From: an uncultured Octadecabacter sp.
GTDB lineage: Bacteria > Pseudomonadota > Alphaproteobacteria > Rhodobacterales > Rhodobacteraceae
Assembly (NCBI GenBank): GCA_937969445.1
Contig: CALBVZ010000091.1
Coordinates: forward strand, 1 to 40,157
Direction: 5' to 3'
Length of the DNA: 40,157 bases
Below the pieces are notes generated by a model. That model saw nothing but the letters and a program-made list of their open reading frames with translations, had not been told where the DNA came from and ran no database searches. Of the stretch, positions 26,487 to 36,413 are shown piece after piece. The translations under genes were made by a program, and so were the position numbers. Position 1 is the first letter of the stretch; each line of letters opens with the position of its first letter.

Positions 26487-27526
26487 TGTTTTTCGCCTCT
26501 GACAATTCTGGCCCAGCCCATCCAAAAGTGATGGAGGCCCTGATGCGCGCCAACGAAGGTTACCGGTTTGGTTACGGCGCCGACGCCGAAATGAACCGCG
26601 TGCGCGATATGATCCGCGAGTTGTTTGAAGCCCCTGAAGCGGCCGTTTATTTGGTATCAACTGGCACGGCTGCGAACTCAATCGCGCTGGCCACGCTGGC
26701 CGACCCTTGGCAGACGATATTCTGTACCAAGCTGTCCCACATCAACGAAGATGAATGCAACGCGCCTGAATTTTACAGCGGTGCGAAACTAACATTAGTG
26801 GGCGATGAAAACGCCAAGATGACCCCAACGACGTTGCGGGCGGCTATTGAGGGCGAAGAAACCCGTGGCGTTCACGGGCCGCAACGTGGCCCAGTTTCCA
26901 TCACGCAAGTTACCGAAAAAGGGACTGTTTATACGCAAGGCGAACTAAAAGCGTTAACCGCAGTGGCCAAAGAGTTCGGTCTTACGACACATCTTGATGG
27001 TGCGCGTTTCGCCAATGCGATTGTAAGTTTGGGCTGCACACCTGCGGAAATGACATGGAAAGCCGGCATTGATTGCGTCTGTTTTGGCGGCACCAAAAAT
27101 GGGCTGATGGGCGTTGAGGCGGTGATCTTCTTTGACCCCAAACACGCATGGGAATTTGAACTGCGCCGCAAACGTGGGGCGCATTTGTCGTCCAAGCACC
27201 GCTACTTAAGTGCGCAGATGGAAGCATACCTGACGGACGATTTGTGGCTTGAACTCGCGACCAGTGCCAACGCCGCGGGCCAGCGATTGGCCGAAGGTTT
27301 GCTCGCATCGAATACAGTGACCTTTCCCTATGAACCCGAGGCCAATTTGATGTTCTTTGATGCACCGCGTGGTTTGCACAAGAAACTGCAGGCGGCGGGT
27401 GCTGAATACTATGTCATGGGGTCACTTGAAGGTGGCGACGAAGAACGTGTTACAGGCCGCCTTGTTTGTGATTGGTCTGTTGGGTCGGACGGCGTGGATG
27501 AATTCCTCGCCGCCCTAAAAGCTTAG
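26486..27526 (+). CDS. Low-specificity threonine aldolase-type PLP enzyme
   Basis: 346 aa with fold-type I features: FASDNSGPAHPKVMEAL, the GTAANSIAL cofactor loop, THLDGARFANA (PLP-ring Asp) and CFGGTKNGLMGVEAV with the Schiff-base Lys. It cleaves L-threonine or allo-threonine to glycine and acetaldehyde. It starts on the last base of the YcgN stop and converges on the next gene with a 4-bp overlap. Confidence 0.93.
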   Translation: MFFASDNSGPAHPKVMEALMRANEGYRFGYGADAEMNRVRDMIRELFEAPEAAVYLVSTGTAANSIALATLADPWQTIFCTKLSHINEDECNAPEFYSGAKLTLVGDENAKMTPTTLRAAIEGEETRGVHGPQRGPVSITQVTEKGTVYTQGELKALTAVAKEFGLTTHLDGARFANAIVSLGCTPAEMTWKAGIDCVCFGGTKNGLMGVEAVIFFDPKHAWEFELRRKRGAHLSSKHRYLSAQMEAYLTDDLWLELATSANAAGQRLAEGLLASNTVTFPYEPEANLMFFDAPRGLHKKLQAAGAEYYVMGSLEGGDEERVTGRLVCDWSVGSDGVDEFLAALKA

Positions 27527-28119
27527 AAATCGCCCGCCAAATGACGATCCAGATCGCCCAAACGGTCTTGGCCCCAGAAACGCTCGTCCTTGTCAGAGAT
27601 AAAGAACGGCGCGCCGAAGACGCCCTTGGAAACCGCTTCTTCTAGGTTGCGCGCATAGGTTTCTGCACCTTCTAAAAGGCCGCTGTCAGCCAGCGCCGGA
27701 TCAAATCCAGTTTCTTCAAGACAAGCGCGGATCACGCCATCTTCGGCGATGTTTTTGTCGTCAGCCCAGCAGCTGCGTGTCAGGGCGTTGACCAAGCTGC
27801 CTACATCGCCGCCCGCATTTTGTGCTGCGATGATTGCGTAGGACGACGGTGCCATGTTGGTCGGCCAAAATGCAGGTTGCTGCGTAAATGGCAGGCCGGT
27901 CACAATCGCGCGGCGGCGCATGTCTTGCTGGCGGTACTCCTGACGGTTCGGGTGGCGATCCTTTGGTGGCACGCCACCAGTGCGTGCAAACAACGCCATA
28001 ATATCGAGCGGCTTATAAGTGACGGTCACGCCATGTTTCTTGACGATCTGTTCGAACTCCGGTCCTGCCAAATAGGTGAACGGAGAGATGGTCGCAAAAT
28101 AATAGTCAATATTCGGCAT
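27523..28119 (-). CDS. 2-hydroxychromene-2-carboxylate isomerase-like DsbA-fold protein
   Basis: 198 aa, kappa-GST/HCCA isomerase group: N-terminal IDYYFATISPFTYLAGPEF (the active Ser/Thr region in place of CxxC), ending GVFGAPFFIS and FWGQDRLGDLDRHL. It is glutathione-dependent in the founding naphthalene-pathway enzyme. No naphthalene genes are nearby, so the true substrate is unknown. It is divergent from prs. Confidence 0.9.
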   Translation of the reverse strand: MPNIDYYFATISPFTYLAGPEFEQIVKKHGVTVTYKPLDIMALFARTGGVPPKDRHPNRQEYRQQDMRRRAIVTGLPFTQQPAFWPTNMAPSSYAIIAAQNAGGDVGSLVNALTRSCWADDKNIAEDGVIRACLEETGFDPALADSGLLEGAETYARNLEEAVSKGVFGAPFFISDKDERFWGQDRLGDLDRHLAGDF

Positions 28120-28216
28120 TTGATGCTCCTAAATCCGTGCTGCTTTGTTGGTGCGACCCTACGGACGTGCTACCCCGTGTCAACGCCGCGAATCTGCCAC
28201 ATCGGGACCCTGCCAC

Positions 28217-29236
28217 ATGCCAAACCTCATTGAACCAAAACTCATCTCCGGAAACGCCAATATGCCATTGGCCGAAGCGGTCGCAAAACGCATGTCGATG
28301 CATCGCGGTATTAACGTCGGCCTTGTGGATGCGCGGGTCGAACGGTTCAACGATGGTGAGATTTTCGTCGAGGTTTATGAGAACGTGCGCGGCGAGGATA
28401 TGTTCATCATCCAGCCCACGTCGAACCCTGCCAACGACAACTTGATGGAACTTCTGGTCATTTCAGATGCGCTGCGTCGTTCTTCTGCCGATCGCATCAC
28501 CGCTGTGATCCCGTATTTCGGTTATGCCCGCCAAGATCGCCGTTCAAAAGCACGTACGCCGATCACCGCCAAGTTGGTTGCGAACATGCTGGTTGAAGCC
28601 GGTATCGAACGTATCCTGACGCTTGATCTACACGCGACCCAAATTCAGGGCTTCTTCGATATTCCAGTCGACAACCTATATGCGTCGCCTGTGTTCGCGC
28701 TGGACGCGATGCACCATTTCAAGGGTCAGATGGACGAAGTTATGGTTGTTTCACCTGATGTTGGTGGTGTGGCCCGCGCGCGTGACCTTGCGCAGCGTAT
28801 CGGGGCCCCCCTGTCCATCGTCGACAAACGTCGTGGCAAGCCGGGCGAAGTTGCGGAAATGACCGTGATTGGTGATGTCAAAGATCGTGTCTGTCTGATC
28901 GTGGACGATATCGTCGATACGGCTGGCACGCTTTGCAAAGCGGCTGAAGTGTTGATGGAACATGGCGCGAAGGAAGTGCATTCTTACATTACGCACGGCG
29001 TGCTGTCTGGCCCAGCGATTGAACGGATCGGCAATTCCGTCATGAAGCACTTGGTTATCACTGACACAATTGAGCCAACTGATGCGGTAAAAGCATGCGA
29101 ACAAATCCGCATCGTGCCAACCGCACCGATGTTTGCCCAAGCGATCTTGAACACATGGAACGGCACATCCGTTTCGTCCTTGTTTGATCACAAGACGCTG
29201 CAGCCGATTTACGAGAACATGTACACGGGTAGCTAA
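28217..29236 (+). CDS. prs: Ribose-phosphate pyrophosphokinase
   Basis: 339 aa from ATG 28217 ([20 protein letters not shown]); the ORF-track start 28145 is rejected because the front is unlike the family. Motifs: [33 protein letters not shown] and the PRPP loop [13 protein letters not shown]. It makes PRPP from ribose 5-phosphate and ATP for purine, pyrimidine, His and Trp synthesis. Confidence 0.98.
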   Translation: MPNLIEPKLISGNANMPLAEAVAKRMSMHRGINVGLVDARVERFNDGEIFVEVYENVRGEDMFIIQPTSNPANDNLMELLVISDALRRSSADRITAVIPYFGYARQDRRSKARTPITAKLVANMLVEAGIERILTLDLHATQIQGFFDIPVDNLYASPVFALDAMHHFKGQMDEVMVVSPDVGGVARARDLAQRIGAPLSIVDKRRGKPGEVAEMTVIGDVKDRVCLIVDDIVDTAGTLCKAAEVLMEHGAKEVHSYITHGVLSGPAIERIGNSVMKHLVITDTIEPTDAVKACEQIRIVPTAPMFAQAILNTWNGTSVSSLFDHKTLQPIYENMYTGS

Positions 29237-29252
29237 CTAAGCGTCGCTTAGT
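29236..29252. terminator. Compact palindrome between convergent prs and lectin genes
   Basis: ACTAAGCG-T-CGCTTAGT (17 bases). It touches the prs stop (29234-29236) on one side and the lectin-gene stop (29248-29250) on the other. A 1-base loop cannot close, so as RNA the stem would be shorter; as DNA it is nearly perfect. A role as a bidirectional 3' end is only a guess. Confidence 0.35.
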
Positions 29253-29598
29253 ACACGTCCCATTCATCCGCTTGACGTAACTCACCAATCGCCTGCCATG
29301 CCACGCGCACGCGGGCGATTTTGGTGTCGCCCCATGTACGAAACACGATAGCGAAACCCTCGTTCGTGATATCTTCGGATTGGACGTCAGCGCGGGCGTT
29401 GGTATCGCTTGCCATGTCCCACATCGACAGATTCACCTGAACGACCGGCGGCGCGCGAAAACTTTCCGAAAATTCCACATGCGCACGTGTCTGGCGCGCG
29501 CCCTCGCCCGTCCACATGACACCGTCATGCTCAAAATCGGAGAACAGGACCACATCACCATGGTCCACCCCGATAAGGTGGTTTCTAAGTCGTTTCAT
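29248..29598 (-). CDS. H-type lectin domain protein
   Basis: 116 aa from ATG 29598 (MKRLRNHLIGVDHG). It fits the H_lectin domain: VLFSDFEHDGVMWTGEG, RAHVEFSESFRAPPVVQVNLSMWDM and a closing FAIVFRTWGDTKIARVRVAWQAIG. Such domains bind N-acetylgalactosamine in snail and slime-mould agglutinins; bacterial members often occur alone. No signal peptide is seen, so a secreted role is not supported. Confidence 0.85.
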   Translation of the reverse strand: MKRLRNHLIGVDHGDVVLFSDFEHDGVMWTGEGARQTRAHVEFSESFRAPPVVQVNLSMWDMASDTNARADVQSEDITNEGFAIVFRTWGDTKIARVRVAWQAIGELRQADEWDVY

Positions 29599-29696
29599 AT
29601 CATACCGTTGGCGTGCGACCGCCATTTCCTAACCCTAGGTCACCCTAGATGTAAAAGACGGCAGATTTAAGCCAAAGATTCACTTTCTACTAGGGA

Positions 29697-30899
29697 CTAA
29701 GATTGCGCGTGGTTGCGCAATCGCATGACCAAGGGAATCATCAATAAAATAAGGGCTGCCCCCATCAAAAACGGCGCACCAGGTAGGTAGATTCCATCGT
29801 TGTCCACATAGCTTTCAAATATCCAAGTGGAACCTATCGGGGCCAAGAACGCCGCAATTGAGGACAAAGATGCAATCACCCCTTGAACGAGGCCCTGTTG
29901 GTCTTCCCGCGCCAAGTTGGACGCCATTGCGGTTATCATCGGCGGCGTTAGATCCGACAAAGCCGCGAAGACGAGCACAATGACGAGGCCAGTCACCGTT
30001 GAGATGACGCCGAAGCCAACAAAGCCGATGAGCGCGGACACCATCCCTATCTGCAACGTGCGGAATTCGCCAAATCGCGAGATGAACTTCGGCATTAGCC
30101 CGCCCTGCACACCAGCGAGTAGAATTCCGTAACCTGCCAGTGATACGCCAATCAACAGGGTCGACCAGTCAAATAGTTCACGCGTGAAGAACGCCCAGAG
30201 GGTCGGATAAACCATGTTTGCTAACTCGAAAATGAACAGACATATCAAAGGGATCGCGAGGTTCGGGACCTTGAATGCCTGCATGATTGCGCCAAACGGA
30301 TTGAGGTTCCGCACCCCGAACGAGCGGCGTTTTTCGGGTGCGAGGCTTTCTGGCAAAACGAACAATCCAAAAGCAACGTTACCTGCAGATAGTGCAGCAG
30401 CAATCCAAAACGGCGCTGTGATATGCCAACCAGCCGCGATGCCGCCAATGGCCGGCCCAAGGACAAACCCGATCCCGAATGCCGCTCCGATCATCCCAAA
30501 CCGGGCCGCGCGTTCTTTTGGGCTTGAAATGTCGGCGATATAGGCCGTCGCGGTCGTATAGGTCGCCCCTGCAATCCCTGCGAGGATACGCCCGATAAGG
30601 AGGACCCAAAACACACTGGCCAACGCCATAATGACGTAATCCACCGCCAACACTATAAGTGCTGCGATCAGCACAGGTTTTCGTCCGTAAGCATCTGAAA
30701 AACTGCCGATAACAGGTGCGAAGATGAACAGCGCACCCGCATAGGAGGCCATCAGAACACCACCCCAAAGCGCACCCTCGCCCGTGCTGCCTGCCCCGAC
30801 ACGTTCCATCAGGTCTGGCATGATCGGGAACACCAATCCGATGCCGATGGCGTCGATCATCAGAGTTATAAGGATGAAGATGTAGGCAAAGTTCTGCAT
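29697..30899 (-). CDS. MFS transporter of the TetA (DHA1) type
   Basis: 400 aa, twelve hydrophobic helices. N-terminal FILITLMIDAIGIGLVFPIMPDLM, the loop 2-3 signature GSFSDAYGRKPVL, and LGPAIGGIAAGW (motif C of drug:H+ antiporters) fit tetracycline-resistance-like exporters. The actual substrate cannot be told; many marine bacteria carry such genes without drug resistance. There is no Shine-Dalgarno before the ATG: the leader instead carries CACCTCCT. It is not visibly in an operon. Confidence 0.93.
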   Translation of the reverse strand: MQNFAYIFILITLMIDAIGIGLVFPIMPDLMERVGAGSTGEGALWGGVLMASYAGALFIFAPVIGSFSDAYGRKPVLIAALIVLAVDYVIMALASVFWVLLIGRILAGIAGATYTTATAYIADISSPKERAARFGMIGAAFGIGFVLGPAIGGIAAGWHITAPFWIAAALSAGNVAFGLFVLPESLAPEKRRSFGVRNLNPFGAIMQAFKVPNLAIPLICLFIFELANMVYPTLWAFFTRELFDWSTLLIGVSLAGYGILLAGVQGGLMPKFISRFGEFRTLQIGMVSALIGFVGFGVISTVTGLVIVLVFAALSDLTPPMITAMASNLAREDQQGLVQGVIASLSSIAAFLAPIGSTWIFESYVDNDGIYLPGAPFLMGAALILLMIPLVMRLRNHAQS

Positions 30900-31241
30900 G
30901 TGAGGAGGTGACGCTTTTTAATCTGGTTGTGGCAAGGAAAAATAAAGGGCGCGTGCCGCACTTTACGGTCAGCAAGCACGCGATATGCACAACGTGATTT
31001 TAACCCAAAGTGTTACCAAGGGCGCTTCAATTCTAAATGGATCATGCGTTTCGTAGGTTTATCACCTTATTTCACGGGATTCTACGTATCTAGATTCCGA
31101 ATAGAATACGTACAGAAACTGAATAGCTACCGCATGGATATCCCGTAATTTACGCGCCAGGCGGTTAGCATGCGTTAACCATTCCGCTTATCGATTTCAC
31201 CTGCGCTTGAGCAGTTTATGCTGGAAAACCAAGTCGAGCGG

Positions 31242-31480
31242 TCAGGTGAAGTCGAACAGTTTTGCGGGATTAAGAGCCAGAGTATTCTCTCGGTTTTCTT
31301 CTGCAGGGGCCCAATCCTAAAGCAAATCCACCAATTTCGCATCGTCGTAAGGCCAATTCGTGCCTCAAAACACGAGATCCATCAAGCCGAGTATCGCATC
31401 AATTTCAGGGTCATTTCCATTTACATAGCATTGGAACTTTCCGCGATGATCACAATGAAATGCGCGATGTGATGAGAACC
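31242..31480 (-). pseudogene. Amidohydrolase (TIM-barrel, 2-pyrone-4,6-dicarboxylate hydrolase-like) remnant
   Basis: The minus-strand frame reads FHCDHRGKF...DAILGLMDLV, stop (31365-31367), GTNWPYDDAKLVDLL, stop (31317-31319), DWAPAEEN...LALNPAKLFDF. These match the late blocks of COG3618-type amidohydrolases (DHxGKF, GSNWPH, DWAPD, NPARLYGF). About 35 residues that normally stand between the DHxGKF block and the NWP block are gone, and two stops interrupt the frame. The N-terminal part is missing or unrecognisable. Confidence 0.7.
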
Positions 31481-31844
31481 TACAGAAACTACGAAGCGGC
31501 ACGGCTAACAGGTGTTAACCGGATTTTCCTAGCGTGCAGCAATCACGTAACCGGGTTTTATCCTGTCTGCAAAATGTTGGATGCCGATATGCCGTTGCCT
31601 CAGGCATTGCGGTCTATATTGGAACGCAAGGCGGGTCGAATTCTGTTCAACTCTTTTCGACGGACGTCGAGGTCGCTGACGCGATAGCCCATGGTGGGTC
31701 GCTTCCAGCCTCAACGAATTTTGGTGCAACGTCTGTTGGGTCGTTGTCAATCCGCCGATGGCTGCGCCCCGTTTGTCACCAAAAATGTGCCTACAAGTCT
31801 TCAGATTGAATAGCGTCCGCAGCCAAGGCCTAGACATGTCGAAA
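31481..31844. other. Decayed stretch without a recognisable gene
   Basis: Overlapping ORFs on both strands (31529-31882 minus, 31534-31809 plus) give no family-like sequence in any frame I read. Together with the amidohydrolase remnant and 30900-31241, this makes about 1 kb without an intact gene between the MFS and xylA genes. Confidence 0.45.
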
Positions 31845-31879
31845 GGCGCCTCTTCCACATAATTTGCGGCCGAGGCGCC
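31845..31879. repeat. Inverted repeat GGCGCCTC...GAGGCGCC
   Basis: Perfect 8-bp arms 19 bases apart, between the decayed stretch and the xylA terminator. It could add to transcription termination. Confidence 0.4.
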
Positions 31880-31889
31880 CAACCTGTGT

Positions 31890-31917
31890 GGCGAAAACGA
31901 TTACCATCGTTTTCGCC
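31890..31917 (-). terminator. Terminator hairpin of the xylose operon
   Basis: GGCGAAAACGAT and ATCGTTTTCGCC are perfect 12-bp arms around a 4-base loop (TACC), 15 bases after the xylA stop on the minus strand. Confidence 0.8.
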
Positions 31918-31931
31918 CGTCAGCCGTTCAA

Positions 31932-33206
31932 TCAAACGAACTTATTGACATAATTTTCCAGCGCTTCTTGGCGTCCGGATCGCGGTTCAGGCGTGATACC
32001 TTCAGCCAACACGCGCTCGGTGATCGCGGTAAGATCACCGTCCAGCATCGCTTTCGCCTCAGGTGTCTGCCAACCGGCGTAGCGTTGCTGCAACGCGTCT
32101 TCCAGCCCGCCGTCTTCGATCATTGCCGCCGCGGCCTTAAGCCCGCGTGCACAAACATCCATGCCACCCGCGTGGGCATCAATAAGATCCTGCGCGTCCA
32201 GCGATTGACGGCGCAATTTGGCATCAAAGTTGGTGCCACCTTTGCCAAGACCACCGGCCTTAAGGATGTGGTAATAGCACAGGGCGACTTCGGGCACGTT
32301 GTTGGGGAACTGGTCTGTGTCCCAACCGGACTGATAATCATTGCGGTTCATATCGATCGATCCCAGCATCCCTTCGGATGCGGCAACGGCGATTTCATGT
32401 TCAAACGAATGGCCCGCAAGGATCGCGTGACCCTGTTCAAGGTTCAGCTTTACCTCATTTTCCAAACCATATTTGCGCAGGAACCCGGCGCATGTTGCTG
32501 CGTCATAGTCATATTGGTGCTTTGACGGTTCTTGCGGTTTGGGCTCGACAAGGATTTGGCCCTCAAAGCCGATCTTGTGTTTATACTCAACCACCATCGA
32601 AAGGAAACGCCCCATGTGGTCAAGCTCTTGACCCATATCGGTGTTCAGCAGGGTCTCGTAACCTTCACGGCCGCCCCATAAGACGTAGTTCTGACCGCCC
32701 AACTTATGCGTGGCATCCATGCAGGATTTCACCGTCGCAGCAGCAAATGCAAAAACATCCGGATCAGGGTTTGTCGACGCACCAGACATCCAGCGGCGAT
32801 CGCTGAACATATTGGCCGTGCCCCACAGAAGCTTTGTCTTCGAAGTCTCCATTTTCTCACCGAGGTAGTCGGTGATCTCGTTCAAGGTGTTCAGGTTATC
32901 GGCGAAATTGCCCTGTTCAGGGCGAATGTCCGCGTCATGCCAACAAAAGAACGGCGCATTCAGCAGTTCGAACATTTCGAACGCCACGTCGGCCTTCATT
33001 TTGGCGCGCCCCATGTCGTCTTGCGGATGCCAAGGGCGGACGAAGGTCTGTCCACCGAAGGGATCCTGTCCTTCCCACGCAAACGAATGCCAATAGGCAA
33101 CCGCGAAACGCAGGTGATCTTCCATGCGTTTGCCTAGAACAACCTCGTCAGGGTTGTAGTGATTAAATGTCGCGGCGTTTACGCCATCAAAGAACCCAGT
33201 AGTCAT
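31932..33206 (-). CDS. xylA: Xylose isomerase
   Basis: 424 aa. Catalytic and metal-binding blocks are intact: [53 protein letters not shown] and [17 protein letters not shown], then [17 protein letters not shown]. The N-terminus is somewhat shorter than in many homologues ([14 protein letters not shown] leads straight into the HYNPDEVV block). It converts D-xylose to D-xylulose. Its ATG overlaps the xylG stop by one base (TAATG). No xylulokinase gene follows. Confidence 0.97.
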   Translation of the reverse strand: MTTGFFDGVNAATFNHYNPDEVVLGKRMEDHLRFAVAYWHSFAWEGQDPFGGQTFVRPWHPQDDMGRAKMKADVAFEMFELLNAPFFCWHDADIRPEQGNFADNLNTLNEITDYLGEKMETSKTKLLWGTANMFSDRRWMSGASTNPDPDVFAFAAATVKSCMDATHKLGGQNYVLWGGREGYETLLNTDMGQELDHMGRFLSMVVEYKHKIGFEGQILVEPKPQEPSKHQYDYDAATCAGFLRKYGLENEVKLNLEQGHAILAGHSFEHEIAVAASEGMLGSIDMNRNDYQSGWDTDQFPNNVPEVALCYYHILKAGGLGKGGTNFDAKLRRQSLDAQDLIDAHAGGMDVCARGLKAAAAMIEDGGLEDALQQRYAGWQTPEAKAMLDGDLTAITERVLAEGITPEPRSGRQEALENYVNKFV

Positions 33207-33973
33207 TATTTATTTGCCTCTTCCGTCGGGTTTTTCCCAAGAATGATCATCGACAACAGGTCATCATCCGTCACATCGGCGATGTTCACTGTCCCAACAA
33301 GTTGTCCGTTCTTCATAACGCTGGCCCGATCGCACAGTTCCATAACCGAATGCACATCATGATCGATCAGGAAAATCCCGATGCCCTGCGCCTTAAGCTG
33401 CTGGATCAAATCCGCAACCATCTGGGTTTCGTGGGGGCCAAGGGCCGCTGTGGGTTCGTCCATAATCAGAATACGGGCGTTGAAATAGACCGCTCGGGCA
33501 ATCGCCACAGATTGGCGCTGACCACCTGACAGGGCCGAAACCGGTTCGTTGAACTTCTGGAAGTTCGGGTTTAGGCGCCCCATGATCTTGCGGCACTCGG
33601 CCTCCATCGCGGCGTCATCGACCAGCCCGAACGGGGTCATCAATTCGCGACCAAGAAACAGGTTTGATGCCGCATCCAGATTATCCGCCAGCGCAAGCGT
33701 CTGGTAGATCGTTTCGATGTTGTTGGCACGGGCATCACGCGGCGAGTCGATCTCGACCTGCTCGCCGTTGATGAAAATCTCGCCCGCGTCTTTTGCATAG
33801 GCCCCCGAAAGAACCTTGATCAGGGTCGATTTTCCGGCGCCGTTGTGGCCAAGAAGACCGACAACTTCGCCCGGGCGCAGATCGACCGACACGTCGTCCA
33901 CGGCCTTGATCCCGCCAAATGCGATAGAGATGTTTTTCAGCTCTACCAAAGGGGCTTGTGTTTGCTGTGTCAT
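33206..33973 (-). CDS. xylG: Xylose ABC transporter ATP-binding protein, single-domain
   Basis: 255 aa with one ATPase domain: Walker [11 protein letters not shown]-loop region [12 protein letters not shown], signature [14 protein letters not shown], Walker [12 protein letters not shown], and H-loop LIDHD. E. coli XylG is about 510 aa with two fused ATPase domains; this half-size form must work as a homodimer. It overlaps xylH and xylA by a few bases or less. Confidence 0.92.
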   Translation of the reverse strand: MTQQTQAPLVELKNISIAFGGIKAVDDVSVDLRPGEVVGLLGHNGAGKSTLIKVLSGAYAKDAGEIFINGEQVEIDSPRDARANNIETIYQTLALADNLDAASNLFLGRELMTPFGLVDDAAMEAECRKIMGRLNPNFQKFNEPVSALSGGQRQSVAIARAVYFNARILIMDEPTAALGPHETQMVADLIQQLKAQGIGIFLIDHDVHSVMELCDRASVMKNGQLVGTVNIADVTDDDLLSMIILGKNPTEEANK

Positions 33974-35265
33974 TACTTTGCCCCCACGCGTTTACGATAG
34001 ATGATGTCGATAAGCACCGCGAGAACTAGAACCGTGCCTACAACGATGTTCTGGAACGGCGCATCAACGCCAACCATCGCCATGCCCGATTGCAAAGACT
34101 GCATGATCAGCGCACCGATGATCGCGCCGTAAATCGTACCAAACCCGCCAGCCAGTGCCGTGCCACCAATGACGGCCGCCGCGATGACCCGCAGTTCATC
34201 CAAGGTGCCGATATCATTGGAATGGTTCGACAAACGCGCAGATGCGACAACCGCAGACAGGGCACAAAGAAAGCCCATCAAGGCGAAAATCTTAACCGTC
34301 AGGCGGCGTGTGTTGATGCCCGAAAGTTCTGCCGCGTCAGGGTTGCCACCAGTCGCAAAGATGTAACGTCCGAACCGCGTTCGTTTGGCTACAATACTAA
34401 GGACGACAGCAACCAGAATGAGAATAAGAACCGAGACCGGCAGACCATAGCCAACAGTTAGCCCCTCGGGTAGCACCTCACCGCGTTCGTCAAACATCCG
34501 CTGAAGGCGGCGTTCGGGAATGAAGTAGGAATTCAGCACAGCGATAAAGCTGACGATAGATGCAATGATGATCCCGTAAAGCGTTAGCTCGGCCCAAATT
34601 GGCTTCACCGGGAAACCATGAGCCGATTTCGCGCGGCGCGCGTTCGACATCGCCCAGATCGCGGCCACAATCGCAATAACAGCAGCAACCCAGCTCCAGG
34701 TGGTACCAAGCGTGCCGTTTGTGCCGCCGAAAATCAGGAAAGTCCGGTCAAGCGGCCCGATTGTTTGGCCGCTGGTCAGATACCAAGCCACATTGCGCCA
34801 CACCAGAAAACCGCCCAAGGTGACGATAAAGGCAGGGATGGTCAGATAGCCAACCAACCAGCCCTGAAACGCGCCGATCAGCGTGCCCACCAACAACCCC
34901 GAGATCACAGCCAAGACCCAGATCATCGGGTGCCCAAGGCCAAACATCTCAGGCAGGACTTGTGTTTGCATCATCGCCATCACAGCCGATGTCGTCGCCA
35001 ACAAGGCGCCGACGCTTAGGTCGATGTGGCGATTGACGATCACAAAGACCATGCCGCAGGCCATGATCGCCACAGACACCGTCTGGATCGTCAGATTGAA
35101 AATATTGCGGGGCGTCAGGAACCGGCCATCAGTAAACCAGCTAAACCCAAGGCAAAGAATGAATAGAGCACCAATCATACCCAGAAGACGCATATCCAGT
35201 TCCAGTTTCTGGAACAGGCTACCTTTGTCTTGGCTGGGGATTGGCGCATTTGTCGTGTCAGTCAT
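33973..35265 (-). CDS. xylH: Xylose ABC transporter permease
   Basis: 430 aa with about ten or more membrane helices. It has the RbsC/XylH family segments [47 protein letters not shown] and the late [20 protein letters not shown] loop that contacts the ATPase. The long form with an extended middle loop is typical of XylH. It is separated from xylF by a stem-loop. Confidence 0.94.
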   Translation of the reverse strand: MTDTTNAPIPSQDKGSLFQKLELDMRLLGMIGALFILCLGFSWFTDGRFLTPRNIFNLTIQTVSVAIMACGMVFVIVNRHIDLSVGALLATTSAVMAMMQTQVLPEMFGLGHPMIWVLAVISGLLVGTLIGAFQGWLVGYLTIPAFIVTLGGFLVWRNVAWYLTSGQTIGPLDRTFLIFGGTNGTLGTTWSWVAAVIAIVAAIWAMSNARRAKSAHGFPVKPIWAELTLYGIIIASIVSFIAVLNSYFIPERRLQRMFDERGEVLPEGLTVGYGLPVSVLILILVAVVLSIVAKRTRFGRYIFATGGNPDAAELSGINTRRLTVKIFALMGFLCALSAVVASARLSNHSNDIGTLDELRVIAAAVIGGTALAGGFGTIYGAIIGALIMQSLQSGMAMVGVDAPFQNIVVGTVLVLAVLIDIIYRKRVGAK

Positions 35266-35297
35266 ATCAGACCTTCTTAACGAGCGCGAATAAGGAA

Positions 35298-35323
35298 CGG
35301 CCCCGACATCGCTGCCGGGGCCG
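35298..35323 (-). promoter_or_regulatory. Intercistronic stem-loop between xylF and xylH
   Basis: CGGCCCCG and CGGGGCCG are perfect 8-bp arms around 10 bases, in the 70-bp gap after xylF. Such hairpins typically protect the binding-protein mRNA and reduce expression of the downstream permease. Confidence 0.65.
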
Positions 35324-35335
35324 CAGGGAGATAGT

Positions 35336-36355
35336 TTAGTTACAAGGTGCTGGGCCGTCGGTCACACCTTGGCACAGGGCCTCAAGTGTGATCCAGCCAG
35401 CATCAACAACCGCAGACAGGTTTTCCGCAGTCACCGGAACCGGCTCAAGGAAGCGGGCCGTCATAGTTGTGCCACCTGGGGACGTCCAGTCAGCGCTGCC
35501 GCCGACTTCCTCGTCGCTGGCCAATGCCACCGCGATTTCGCCAGCAGCCGTGCCAAGATCACGTGCGTCTTTCCAGACGGAAACGGTCTGCGTGCCCAGC
35601 GCAACGCGGTTCAGCGCAGCGTGATCACCATCCTGACCTGAGACAGGAATACCTTCCATGCCCTGTGCCGTCAGCGCAGCCACAACACCACCAGCGGTGC
35701 CGTCGTTGGACGCAATCACAGCATCAACGTCATTGTCGGCAGCTGTCAGGATTTGCTCCATGTTGCGCTGCGCGTTCGCAGGCAACCAACCGTCAGTGTA
35801 GGCTTCAGCAACGATTGTGATGTCACCGGATGCAACAGCTGCATCGATGATCTCTTGCTGGCCGCCACGCAGGAAATCTGCGTTCGGATCCGTGGGCGAA
35901 CCCTTGATCATGACGTAGTTACCAGTCGGCTGAGCTGCAAAAACAGCGCGCGCCTGCATCCGGCCAACTTCGACGTTGTCGAATGTCAGATAGAATGCAC
36001 GTTCATCTTCGATCAGACGGTCATAGGCGACAACAGGGATGCCTTCGTCAGCCGCAGCCTGAACAGCCGGGCCAATCGCCTGTGCGTCTTGCGCAAGGAT
36101 GATCAGGGCATCAACACCCTGTGCGATCAGGCTTTCGACGTCAGACAATTGCTTGGATGAAGAAGACTGCGCATCAGCGGACACATAAGTCGCGCCAGCA
36201 GCTTCCAAAGCGGCAACAATAGCTGCTTCATCTGTTTTCCAGCGTTCTTCCTGGAAATTGGACCAGCTCACGCCGACTGTCACTCCGTGACCATCTGCGA
36301 ATGCAACAGATCCCATTAAAACCGCAGCAGCGGACATACCAAAAATGTATTTCAT
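35336..36355 (-). CDS. xylF: D-xylose-binding periplasmic protein
   Basis: 339 aa with signal peptide MKYIFGMSAAAVLMGSVAFADG. Periplasmic-binding (type I) fold of XylF type: VTVGVSWSNFQEERWKTDEAA, GVDALIILAQDAQAI, VVAYDRLIEDERAFYLTFDNVEVG and AVIASNDGTAGGVVAAL. It captures xylose for XylGH. GGGAGG Shine-Dalgarno lies before the ATG. It is the first gene of the operon, divergent from the ROK regulator. Confidence 0.95.
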   Translation of the reverse strand: MKYIFGMSAAAVLMGSVAFADGHGVTVGVSWSNFQEERWKTDEAAIVAALEAAGATYVSADAQSSSSKQLSDVESLIAQGVDALIILAQDAQAIGPAVQAAADEGIPVVAYDRLIEDERAFYLTFDNVEVGRMQARAVFAAQPTGNYVMIKGSPTDPNADFLRGGQQEIIDAAVASGDITIVAEAYTDGWLPANAQRNMEQILTAADNDVDAVIASNDGTAGGVVAALTAQGMEGIPVSGQDGDHAALNRVALGTQTVSVWKDARDLGTAAGEIAVALASDEEVGGSADWTSPGGTTMTARFLEPVPVTAENLSAVVDAGWITLEALCQGVTDGPAPCN

Positions 36356-36413
36356 AGTTTCCTCCCATTAGTGGCTCGTGTTAGCGAATCGTCGAGCCCG
36401 CACAATTGGTAGC

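Noticed and set aside
30379-30990. 203-aa minus-strand ORF overlapping the MFS gene
   Set aside because: Out-of-frame shadow of the transporter; His/Cys/Arg-rich and not hydrophobic.
31529-31882. 117-aa and 91-aa ORFs in the decayed stretch
   Set aside because: No family-like sequence, no Shine-Dalgarno, and overlapping on opposite strands.
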